Origin: Acridotheres tristis
Taxonomy: Eukaryota; Chordata; Aves; Passeriformes; Sturnidae
Assembly (NCBI GenBank): GCA_037013685.1
Contig: CM072908.1
Coordinates: 7,143,001 to 7,207,000 of the forward strand
DNA length: 64,000 nt
Direction: 5' to 3'
This document shows positions 10,064-19,719 of this stretch, in pieces. The position numbers and the translations under genes were made by a program. The notes beneath the pieces were generated by a model. It was not told where the DNA came from and searched no databases. It saw only the letters and a program-made list of their open reading frames with translations. How positions within the stretch are numbered: the stretch's first letter is position 1; each line of letters opens with the position of its first letter.

Positions 10064-13000
10064 GACATCCCGGACCGGGGAGCATCCCGGCACCGATCCT
10101 GGTCCCGATCCCACCTTGAGATATCCCGGCCCCGATCCCGCTGCAGGGAAATCTCGACCCCGATCCCGGCCCCGATCCCACTCCAAGGAAATCCCGACCC
10201 GGGGAAATTCCGTCCCCGATCCCGCTCCAGGGAAATCCCGACCCCAATCCCGCCTCGGGGTCATCCTGGCCCCTGTCCCACTCCAGGGACATCCCCGTCC
10301 CGATCTCACCCGGGGAAATTCCGACCCCGATCCCGGCCCCGATCCCACCCCGAGGGAATCCCAGCCCTGATCCCGCTCCAGGGACATCCCAGCCCCAATC
10401 CTGTCCCCGACCCCATTCCAGGGAGCTCAGGGGTGCTGCTACCATGTTCGGGAAAAAGGCCTCGGCCCCCGAGGTGGAGTCGCCCTGGAAGAGCTGCGGG
10501 ATGTCCAGGATGTCCGGCTCGGCCAGGCCCAGAGAGCGCTTCAGGATGTCCCGGTTCCAGCTGATGCAGCTCTGGGAGCCGGGAGGGAGAGAGGGAGGGA
10601 CGGTCAGCAGGGAGAGGGACGAGAGCAGCGAGGGGAGGGAGGGACAGGGAGATGGAGAGTGGGATGGACAAGGAGATGCATGATGGAAGATGGATGTTGG
10701 ATGGATGGATGATGGATGGATGGAAGGAAGGCTGGACAGAGGGAAGAATGGAGGGAGAGAGGGAGGGGCAGAGCGATATGGAGATGGATGGCCGGGAGGG
10801 TGGTGATGGAGGGTGGGTGGAGGGATGGAGGGGAGGAAAGAGGGACAAGGGGACAAAGGACATGGAGGGAGCCATGGATCGCAGCCTCCTGCTCCCGCCC
10901 TCACCTGGGCATAATCGTTGAACTTGCGGAGCTCCTCGTTAGCCAAGATCTCGTTGATGGTCGGCTTGGGCACCCTGTCCAGCCCTGCTGGGATGGAGCC
11001 AGGCTGGAATTCTGCCCCAGCTCAGCCAGGATGAGACTCCAGCTCTGACCTCAGAGCTCCATCTCATCCAGGAAATCCAATCCATGCACCTTTTAATTAA
11101 TTCATTAACTCTGCTCCATTGTGCCTCCACTTCCCAGATGGCTTTCAGAGTCCATCAACCTTCCCCACCACAGTTCGCAGGAAAATGGGAAAACAAAAGC
11201 ATGGAGCTCCATTTCCCGTGCTCCCCTACCCTGGAACATGGCTGCCTCGCCGAACCCCTCCTCCTGCTTCTCCTTGAGCAGCTGGTAGCAGGCGCTTGGG
11301 CTGGCCAGGAGCAGCCGGAATCCCTGTGGGGCAGGACGAGCTCAGGGACGGCTCTGGAGGTCCCATCCGAGCTTTTCCCACTCCCTGGATCCATTACCTT
11401 CCGGTCGGGCGCAGGGACAAAGCTCAGGAACTCATCCACGTGCCCGACCTGGAGCCAGTCCGAGAAGAGCTCCACGGGCGCCTGCACCTTCTGGGCCACC
11501 AGGAAATCCCGCACGGCCTTGGCCATCCTGCGGCCACCTAGCCTGGGGGAGCACGGGGGGTTGGGGGGTCGGGAAATCCTTTTTGTGGGGTTTTCCTGCT
11601 CCTGCCCAGCCTGGGAGAGCACTGGGGTTTGGGAGGGCTGGGAAATCCTTTTTTGGGGTTTTCCTGCTCCCGGCTCACCTGGGGAAGCTGCTGCCAATCA
11701 GGATGCGCCCCAAGGGGTACTCCTTGCCTTGCACCGTCACAGGTGGGCTCACCTCCAAATTTCCAAAGGAATCCAGGGTGGAAGCGCCTTCTGGAGCCTG
11801 CCGGGCCACGTAGCCAAAATCAGGGCCCTGGATGGGGGAAAAACAAGAGGGAATGGTTTAAAAAAATGCAGCCGTTGGCACTGAAGTGCTGCACCCCCAA
11901 ATCCTCTGTGCTGGATCTTCCCACTCTGAAAATGCAGGAAATAAAGGAATTTATCCCCGTTTTTTAAGGGATTTATCCCAGTTTTTAAAGGGATTTATTC
12001 CAGTTTTTAAAGACATTTATCCCCGCTTTTAAAGAGATTTATTCCAGTTTTTAAAGGGATGTATCCCAGTTTTTAAAGGGATATATCCCATCTTTTAGAG
12101 GTTTGCCAAGCTGGGCAAGGCAGGAGGAAGGGGCTGGATACCAGGATGCTCCTGACGGGAAAATCCTTCAGGCCACGGTCCCGGGGAGAGTCAAAGACCA
12201 CGGGGAAGGTTTTGTAGGGAGCTTGGACGTAGCCGAACTCCATCTCATCCTGGAGAAGGGATGGAGAATTTTGGGACCCCCCCCCCAGCACTGCTGCGGC
12301 ACAGAGGGGCCGGGCAGGTGCTGTTCCCACCTGGATCCAGCGGTCCTGGCGGTTCTGTGGCACCGGGCACACAGTCAGAGGGCACTGTGCCTGCTCGGCC
12401 AGCACGCCCACAGCCGCCACGAACTCCTCGTTGCCATCCACACTGGGGAAAAACGGGAAAATTGGGATTTGGGAGCGGGTCTGGCAGCGGGCAGGGTGGG
12501 AGCAGCCAGCACACACCTGCAGACGAAGACCTCAAGTGGTGCTGCCGTGTTGGGCGTCATGATCCAGGGAGCCACGCGGAAAACCACGGAGTCCGTGAAG
12601 ATCGGCGACTCCAGGAGGCCCTGGGGTGGTGGGGATGGAGTTTGGGATCTGTCCCCATTATCCCACCCTCCTGGGATGGCAGGGATGGAGTTTGGGATCT
12701 GTCCCCATTACCCCAGTCCCCCCTCCGGGATGGTGGGGACAGAATTTGGGATCTATCTCCACTATTTCAACCCCCCCCCGGGATTCCAGAGATGGAGTTT
12801 GGGATCTGTCCCCACTGTCCCAGCCCCCTCTGGGAGAGAAAAATTGAGTGAAAAGTGGGAAAATGGGGGTTCTGCGATGGCAGGGATGGAGCTTGGGATC
12901 CACTCCCTGTTGTTCCAGCCTGCCCTGGGATGGTGGGGATGGAGTTTGGCATCTGTCTCTGCCATGCCAGCCCCCCTGGGATTATGGGGATGGAGTTTGG

Positions 13001-16000
13001 GATCTGTCCCCATTGTCCCAGCCCCCTCTGGGAGAGAAAAATTGAGGGAAAATGGGGGTTCTGTGATCGTGGGGATGGAGTTTGGGATCTGTCTCCACTG
13101 TCCCAGCCCCCCTGGGATCACAGAGATGGCGTTTGGGATCTGTCCCCACTGTTCCAATCCCCTGGGATTATGCAGATGGAGTTTGGGATCTGTCCCCCCG
13201 TCCCACTCCCCGTGCCCCCCGGCCGGACCTTCTCGGGGCTCTCGAGCAGGGTGACGTGCAGGGACACGAGGCCGGAGAAGGCCAGGTCGGGGAAGGCCAG
13301 GCCCTCCACATAGAAGACGCTCTCGTGGCAGTGCCGGCTCGGCCGCACGCTGTAGGCCAGCTTGGAGCCCCCCAGGACGTGCCTGAACTTCTCCAGCTCC
13401 CCACTGCCTGTGGGACACGGACACTTCAAGCCCCAAACCCACCCCTGTCCCCAAACCCGCCCCAACCCCGCCAGGCTCAGCTCGACTCCACCGCGGGGCA
13501 GTGGAGAAGCAGCACAAGGATTTGGGGTTGATCCCAGAGAACCAGCGGGTCCGTGCCCCCCAAATTCCCACAAATTCCCACAAATTCCCGCAAATCCCCC
13601 CAAAAACCCGGGCGCTCACTGCCGCCGTAGAAAACGCCGATTTTGTCGGCGTCACCGAAGTCCACGTGGAGCAGCAGGCGGTGCCCGGTGAAGATGGCAC
13701 GGGGCCCACGCGTCCTCAGCACCAACTGTGCCATGTCCTGCAGGTCTGGGAAAATGAGGAAAAATCAGGGAAATGGGGAAAAATCAGGGAAACGAGGGAA
13801 ACCCAGGGAAAAGGGGAAAACTCAGGGAGAAAGGGGAAAACCAAGGGAAAAGGGGAGAAACTGGGGGTTCTGGGCTGGGGTAGGGAGGGAAAATTGAGGG
13901 AAAAGGTGGGAAAGTCGTGGGAAAAGTGGGAAAGTTGGGGATTCTGGGCTGTGATAGGAAGGGAAAATTGAGGGGAAAGCAGCAGAAAATTGAGGGAAAG
14001 TGGGAGAATGAGGATCCTGGGCTGTGGTGGGAAAGGAAAATTGAGGGGAAAAGTAGGAAAATTGAGGTGAAGGTGGGAAAATTGGAGTTCCTGGGCTGTG
14101 ATAGAAAGGAGATTGAGGTAAAAGTGTGAAAACTAGGGAGAAGGTGGAAAACTTAGGGAAGGGGGAGGGAAAACTCAAGGAAAAGTGTGAAAATTGAGGG
14201 AAAAGTGGGAAAATGGAGGGGAAAATGGGACATGGGGGTTGTGGGCCGTGGGCACCGTTGTAGGAGAGCACGGCGTTGTCCTCGTTGTCCAGGCCCTCGG
14301 CGCCGGCGTCGTCGCGGTCGCAGTTCACGAGCAGCACGGCCCCGTGGCCCTCGGGGCCCCACGTCCAGCTGGTCTGGGGGACACGGAGCAGGGCCAGGGG
14401 GTCAGCTGGGAATTCCCAATCCCACTGGGATCTTGGGGGCAGCTGGGAATTCCCAATCCCATCAGGATCTTGGGTTCAGTCAGGAATTCCCAATCCCATT
14501 GGGATCTGGGGGCTCAGTTGGGAATTCCCAATCCCATGCTGGTTCCTGGCCCCTCTGGATACCTTGTCCAGCAGTGTCCGGCTCACGGCCCCGCTGCGGT
14601 TGACGTCAGCATCCAGCGACACCTCTGTGGGACAGGGATGGGATGGATAAAGGGGAAATCCCAGGAATGGGGTTGGGGAACAAGGGCTGGGACCGTTCCC
14701 CCCTTACCCACACAGGTGAGGTAGAGCAAGGCCCGGCCCACGGGAACCCCGCCGGCCTCACGGAAATAGGAAATCCTGACCTGCAACGAGGAGCGGTGCT
14801 GGAATTCCAGGACCCAGCAGGAATCCCAAAACTCAGCAGGAATCCCATCACCCATCCCAACACCCAGAAGGAATCCCAGGATCTAGCAGGAATCCTGACA
14901 CTCAGCAGGATTCCCAACACCCATCCTGGCACCCAGTGGGAATTTCAGGATCCAGTGGGAATCCCAGGTTCCAGTGGGAATCCTGACACTCAGCAGGATT
15001 CCCAAAACCTATCCTGGCACCCAGCAGGAATCCCAGGTTCCAGCGGGAATCCCAGGATCCAGCAGGAATCCCAACATCCATCCCGGCACCCCGTGGCAAT
15101 GCCAGGATCCATCAGGATCCAACTCCCACCTTCTCGTCGCCCACGTCCTTGCTGGGAGCGTCCATGGCCAGCAGCAGCTCGGGGCTGGGGGCCAGGGGCC
15201 AGCGACTGACGCTCGAGGGCAACTTCACACTCTGGCCCTCGTGCAGCAGCCAGAGCCTCACCCCCGGCGTGGCTTGAACCTGGAAAGAGACGGCGCCCCG
15301 CGGAGCCGAGCTGGGAACGGCCAGGGACAGCGGTCAGCAACCCGGGAACGGCCAGGGACAGCGGTCAGCATCCCGGGAATGGCCAGGGACAGCGGTCAGC
15401 AACCCGGGAACGGCCAGGGACAGCGGTCAGCAACCCGGGAACGGCCAGGGACAGCGGTCAGCAACCCGGGAACGGCCAGGGACAGCGGTCAGCATCCCGG
15501 GAATGGCCAGGGACAGCGGTCAGCATCCCGGGAATGGTCAGGGACAGCGGTGAGTACCCCGGGAATGGCCAGGGACAGCGGTCAGCATCCCGGGAATGGC
15601 CAGGGACAGCGGTCAGCATCCCGGGAATGGCCAGGGACAGCGGTCAGCATCCCGGGAATGGCCAGGGACAGCGGTCAGCATCCCGGGAATGGCCAGGGAC
15701 AGCGGTCAGCATCCCGGGAATGGTCAGGGACAGCGGTGAGTACCCCGGGAATGGTCAGGGACAGCGGTGAGTACCCCGGGAATGGCCAGGGACAGCGGTC
15801 AGCATCCCGGGAATGGCCAGGGACAGCGGTCAGCATCTCGGGAACAGAGAGGGGACAGGGGTCAGCATCCTAGGAATGATCAGGGATAACGGGGAGAGAG
15901 TAATCAGCATCTCGGGAACAGCAAGAGGACAGCGAGGGGATTAGCATCCCGGGAATGATCAGGGACAACAGGAGCTCTGCCAGGAGCAGGGTGGAAATTC

Positions 16001-18170
16001 AAATATTCCCCGGAAATGCAACCTCAGCAAGGGCTGGGATGTGGAATTGGGATAAAACCTTCAATGGGAACAAATCCTGGGGTTTGGAATATCAACGAGC
16101 CCTGGAAAATTCAGATATTCCCAGAAAATGCGATTTCAGCAAGAGCTGTGATACGGAATTGGGATAGAACCTTCAGTGGGAAAAAAATCCTGGGGTTTGG
16201 AATATCAACAAGTCCTGGAAAAATCAAATATTCCTGAAAAATGCAATTTCATTATGGGCTGAGATGTGGAATTGGGATTAATCCTTCAGTGGGAAAAAAA
16301 CCAGCAATTTAGAGTGACAGCAAGAGGTGCAAAATGCAATGAATCCTGGGCAATGCTGCTGCAATAAATCCTGCAATGTTCAGTGGCAGGAGATCCTTCA
16401 GTGTGGAACAAATCATGAAATGTTGAACATCAACAAGTCCTAAAAATTGCAAATAATCCTGAAAAGTGCGACTGTCGCAAGCCCTGAGATATGGAACTGG
16501 GATAAAATCTTTAATATTAACAAATCCTGAAATTTAAAAAAATTAGAATAGCAATAAATCAGTGAAAATGCAAATAATCCTGGAAAATGTGAAGGCAACA
16601 AGTGCTGCGATGTGAAACTCTGATAAATCCTTCAATGTGGAACCAACCCTGAAATTTAGAATTGTGAGAAGTCCTGAAAAATGGAAATAACCCTAGAAAA
16701 TATGACTGCAGCAAGCCCTGAGATATGAAATTTGGATAAAATCTTTAATATGAACTAATTTTGATATTTAGACAATTTTTAGAATAGCAATAAATCATTG
16801 AAAATGCAAATAATCCTGGAAAATGCAAAGGCAACAAGTGCTGCTTTGCACCTGGGAATAAACGGGAACAAACCCCACAAAAATACCCGCAGGGATCCCT
16901 CAAAAACTCCAAATCCGAGGATATTCCAGGTGCAAAGTGCACAAGGGAATAAACGGGAACAAACCGCACAAAAATATCTGCAAGAACTCCTTAAAAACCC
17001 CAGATCCGGGAATATTCCAGGTGCAAAGCGCACCAGGGAATGAATGGGAATAAACGGGAATAAATCTCACAAAAATACCCGCAGGGATCGCTCAAAAGCC
17101 CCAAATCCGGGGATGAGCCCCGCGGAGCTCCCGCGCTCATCCCGGCGGGGTTGGGGCAGGATCTCCCCAAAATCGGCGCTTCCCGAGCGCAGCCGGGCAG
17201 GCCGGAGCTCCAGGGGAGCCGTGACTCCGTGCCCGGGGAGGCGGAAAATCCCAGCCCGGGGCAGCGGGAGGGGACGGGAAGTGAACCCCGAGCGGGGATC
17301 GGGGAACAAAATCCCGAACGAAATCCCGAGGGAGAGCTCCGGGGCCGGGCCGGAGCCAGGGCCGGGGGTGTTCACTCTCCGCCCTCCCCCGAAAGGGAGA
17401 ATGTTCCTTATTTATTTATTTCTTATTTCTGATTTCTTATTATTTCTGATTTCTTGTTTCTTATGTATTATTTCTTATTTATTATTTCTGTTTCTTGTTT
17501 CTGATTTCTGATTTCTTATTTCTGATTTCTTGTTTTTATTTCTGATTTCTTATTTGTTATTTCTGATCTCTTTTTTGTTGTTCGTTTCTGATTTCTTATT
17601 TCTTGTTTCTGATTTCATCCCGGCGGGATGAGGAACGCAGCTGAAAACCCCAAAAAGGGCTTGTGGCACCCCAAAACTGACAAAATCCCTCTGGGAATGC
17701 TGCGGTGCTGCTGCTGCAGCCAGGGCTGGAGAGTCTGTGAGGGACGGACAGAGGGATGGACGCGGGGATGGACAATGGGATGGACACTGGGATGGACAGT
17801 GGGATGGATACTGGGAAGGGTCAGCGGGAAGCGATAGAAAGAAGGGACAACGGGATGGACACGGGGATGGACAGCAGGATAGACAGAGGGATGGACAGTG
17901 GGAAGGTACAGCAGGATGGGACAGCGGGAAGGGGCACCGGGAATCCCACCCCTCCCGGGCCAGCATCCCCTGGGAAAAGCTCCCGGAGCAGCAGCATCGC
18001 CCCCGCCCCACGCGCGCTATTTTCGGGCTCTGATTAATGGGATCAAGGGGGAAAAGCGGATTTGTGCCCCGCGCTCACCCGCACACGTCCAGGGCCAGCT
18101 CGGTGCCCAGCACGCACACGGTGCTGCCGGGGCGCTGCGTGGACAGCTGGACACGGCGCTGCTGCGCCAT
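9789..18170 (-). CDS. PADI3: Peptidylarginine deiminase, PADI3-like by position (complete, 16 exons)
   Basis: Calcium-dependent conversion of protein arginine to citrulline (family knowledge). Exons in transcript order: 18079-18170, 15130-15310, 14708-14780, 14563-14624, 14256-14373, 13620-13745, 13229-13407, 12517-12620, 12331-12442, 12142-12249, 11679-11827, 11398-11542, 11230-11323, 10905-10984, 10443-10571, 9789-10022. They total 1986 nt, 661 residues, in frame throughout; human PADIs are near 663. Catalytic residues are present: D350 ([11 protein letters not shown]), H469 and D471 (VGHVDEF), C643 (VHCGTN). The protein ends FKWWHVVP. The DxDxDRDG-type calcium loop of PADI2 reads DADVNRSG here. 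The start ATG at 18168-18170 follows a TATA box by about 50 bp. The exon 7 donor is weak (GTCCGG). Assignment to PADI3 rests on its place beside RCC2 only; PADI4- or ancestor-like is equally possible. Terminal exon converted with the neighbouring PADI. Confidence 0.93.
10064..10442. repeat. GC-rich minisatellite filling intron 15 of the PADI3-like gene
   Basis: About ten units of around 35-40 bp on the theme gaccccgatcccgctccagg / gggaaatcc. On the gene strand the array contains no in-frame stop. Confidence 0.85.
10572..10904. repeat. Purine-rich GGATG/GAGGGA array in intron 14 of the PADI3-like gene
   Basis: Degenerate ggatggatggaagg and gagggagggac repeats. Length 333 bp, multiple of three, without an in-frame stop on the gene strand. 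Confidence 0.8.
11940..12100. repeat. 22-bp minisatellite in intron 10 of the PADI3-like gene
   Basis: About seven units of aagggatttatcccagtttt-type sequence between exons 11 and 10. Confidence 0.85.
12621..13200. repeat. Minisatellite in intron 7 of the PADI3-like gene, ending at the exon 8 acceptor
   Basis: About ten units of 55-65 bp carry gggatggagtttgggatctg followed by tccccactgtcccagccccc. On the gene strand units end in atcccag-like acceptors and the last unit forms the exon 8 acceptor. A longer sub-unit with ctctgggagagaaaaattga is repeated twice (12829 and 13028). Confidence 0.85.
13747..14245. repeat. Polypurine minisatellite in intron 5 of the PADI3-like gene
   Basis: About 500 bp are almost entirely G/A on the plus strand: first gggaaaatcagg units, then longer units with gggctgtgataggaagggaa. 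Strong purine-pyrimidine strand asymmetry. Confidence 0.85.
14374..14562. repeat. 43-bp minisatellite in intron 4 of the PADI3-like gene
   Basis: Four copies of gctgggaattcccaatccca followed by a gggatcttggggg segment. Confidence 0.88.
14800..15120. repeat. Minisatellite in intron 2 of the PADI3-like gene
   Basis: About sixteen short units of the type caggatccagcaggaatccc, with an ordered higher-order pattern of about 70 bp (aacacccatcctggcaccca). Confidence 0.85.
15311..15850. repeat. 31-bp minisatellite in intron 1 whose last unit is the exon 2 acceptor (PADI3-like)
   Basis: About seventeen near-perfect units of gggaatggccagggacagcg + gtcagcatccc. On the gene strand each reads ...ccctggccattcccggg; the unit touching exon 2 reads ...ccgttcccag|C, so a single base change makes the acceptor. 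The array therefore supplies the functional 3' splice site and pyrimidine tract. Confidence 0.9.
15985..16850. repeat. Long-unit (about 115-bp) tandem repeat in intron 1 of the PADI3-like gene
   Basis: About seven diverged units, AT-rich relative to the surroundings, share gaaaatgcaatttcagcaag, ggaattgggataaaaccttc and gtttggaatatcaacaagtc. Not recognised as a known element. Confidence 0.75.
16830..17115. repeat. About 92-bp tandem repeat, three units, intron 1 of the PADI3-like gene
   Basis: Units share gggaataaacgggaacaaac, cacaaaaatacccgcaggga and ccggggatattccaggtgca. It follows directly after the longer-unit array. Confidence 0.85.
17404..17622. repeat. TTCTTATTTCTGA simple repeat
   Basis: About 220 bp of tttctgatttcttatttctg-type microsatellite in intron 1 of the PADI3-like gene. 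Confidence 0.9.
17735..17945. repeat. GGGATGGACA-type array
   Basis: About eighteen 10-11 bp units of gggatggacagt. The same motif recurs at 20285-20560 in the neighbouring PADI and as its complement at 35370-35440. Confidence 0.88.
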
Positions 18171-18220
18171 CGCCGCCAGCCCGGGCACCCTCGGGTGCCG
18201 CGCCCGGCCCCCGCCGGGGA

Positions 18221-18228
18221 TTTATAAA
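18221..18228 (-). promoter_or_regulatory. TATA box of the PADI3-like gene
   Basis: TTTATAAA (gene strand gctttataaatcc) lies about 50 bp before the start codon at 18170, in a GC-rich flank. This predicts a very short 5' UTR. Confidence 0.75.
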
Positions 18229-19364
18229 GCCGAGCTTCTGGGAGGGGATCAACCCAAGCCCGGCTTAATCCCACCTCCGGGCTGGGTGTGCGCGGGTCGG
18301 AGCGGGGGAAGCGGCCCGGGACACCCACGGGATGTCCGGGGGGGCTCGGGCAGCACAAAGGGGCGCGCGGGGAGCGGTCAGCGCCCGGCCCACGCCGTGA
18401 AATATTCACCGCGACACCCGAGCCGCGCTGGGGCCGCGCCAGCGCCGCGCCCGGCCGGGTCTGATTTCTTTCTGCTGAAAGGTTTCACTTGTTCAGGCGG
18501 GACAATGCGCTGGAATTCCTCCTCCGGGGAGTGCTGGAGCTGTGGGGCGCTGCCGGAGAATGTCACCTGCGCTGGGGGCAGCGGACCCCCGGCGGCTTTA
18601 ATCGCCTTTGTTTTAATTAAACCCTCGGCTGCGCGTGGGAGAGGAGAGCCCTTTGTCCCTGCAGCTGTTCCCAAACCCCCTCCTCGCGGCGTCACGCGCG
18701 TTCCGGATTTAATGTCGCTGCTCGGAGCCCGGGAATGCCAGCAGGGACACGGCCCGGGGAATGGGGGGGGAAACGGGCTCAGAAATCCGCTTTTGGGGCA
18801 AAAAGGGGGCGGGCGAGTGGGACGTGTGGGATGCTTCTGCAGCGCCGCAGGAGCCCAACTGCGCCTCCGAAACGCTGCCGGGAAAGCGAATTGCCCAAAA
18901 TGAGCGCGTCCGGCCCCAGCACGGCAGCGGGGCTGCGCAGGGCCGGGTCGTGCCCGGGCCACTGGGCGGGTTTCGGTTCCCGGGGCGGTGCCAGGCGGGT
19001 GCCAGGCGGGTACGGGGAAGTGTTGCGCTCCGGTGGAGACAAAGAGCGAAGGGACACGGAACTGCCTCCTGGAGAAGGTGTGAAAAAATCCCGAGCAGGG
19101 CATAGGGAGTTCCTGCAGGCTAAAAATCATGTTCCACAGCAGGAAGCGATTTTTTGGCTGAAGCACGGAATTCTGGGGGTGTGACCCCGTGACTCCATGA
19201 CCCCGCGGCCGCGGGATGGGGCCCGCGGCCCCCAGAGCATCCTCCCCACCAGCCCCAAACCAAACCCCCTGCCCAAAACCAGGCTACAAACGGGATTCTC
19301 ACGCCGGGAGCGGAGGAGAGAAGGACGAAAGACGGGGAAGCGCTGCCCCCTCAGTGCGTGAAGC
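18229..19364. other. Intergenic region between the two minus-strand PADI genes
   Basis: About 1.1 kb, CpG-rich, no ORF with family similarity. It must hold the upstream promoter of the PADI3-like gene. One TTTAATTAAACC block lies at 18612 next to a CAGGTGAC-type E-box region (about 18563-18570 on the reverse strand). Low confidence in any specific site. Confidence 0.5.
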
Positions 19365-19370
19365 TTTATT
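19365..19370 (-). promoter_or_regulatory. Polyadenylation signal of the PADI1-like gene
   Basis: TTTATT on the plus strand (AATAAA on the gene strand), 75 nt beyond the stop at 19445-19447. Confidence 0.75.
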
Positions 19371-19443
19371 GGCCAAACCCGTGCTTTGGGTGCTTTTCCA
19401 GCGCAGGAAATGCACCTTCCCCTGCAGGACCCTGCCCAGGGGG

Positions 19444-19719
19444 CTCAGGGCACCACGTGCCACCACTTGAAGGCGAAGGGCTTGCGGCGCACGTTGGTGC
19501 CGCAGTGCACGTCCCCCGACAGGACGTGGTAGGAGAAGAAGTCGTCGATGAAGGTGCAGGAGAGGCCCAGCGGCTCCAGCAGCTCCCGGACCCGCTGCTC
19601 CAGGCAGCAGCGCCCGCCCACCACGGGCCCGAAGGGTTTGGGGATGCCCAAGTGCCGGCCCAGCACCAGCATGTTCACCTGGAACAGCGCCGACATTGCG
19701 GCACGGATCGGGGCCAGGG
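19444..19719 (-). other. Gene-conversion tract: terminal exon of the PADI1-like gene
   Basis: Partner of 9788-10063. The single difference is at the leucine codon of RHLG (TTG here, CTG there). Intron 15 is only 79 bp here against 420 bp in the partner, and the two introns are unrelated beyond the first 41 bp. Confidence 0.93.

Noticed and set aside
9789..10973. Single-exon gene of 394 codons on the minus strand
   Set aside because: It joins exons 14, 15 and 16 of the PADI3-like gene through two stop-free introns. Paralogue structure and intact GT-AG sites show that these are introns; reported as possible retention instead.
15130..15279. Shorter exon 2 of the PADI3-like gene starting after CAG at 15280-15282
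   Set aside because: With exon 1 ending in phase 2 the shorter form shifts the frame; the longer form (to 15310) restores [11 protein letters not shown], matching the paralogues.
14974..15873. Plus-strand frame of 299 codons opposite the PADI3-like gene
   Set aside because: It is the 31-bp minisatellite read through (SREWPGTAV repeats) plus the antisense of exon 2.
19375..19444. Possible extra PADI exon or pseudogene downstream of exon 16
   Set aside because: Similarity to the partner gene stops one base beyond the stop codon; the rest is an ordinary 3' UTR with a polyadenylation signal.
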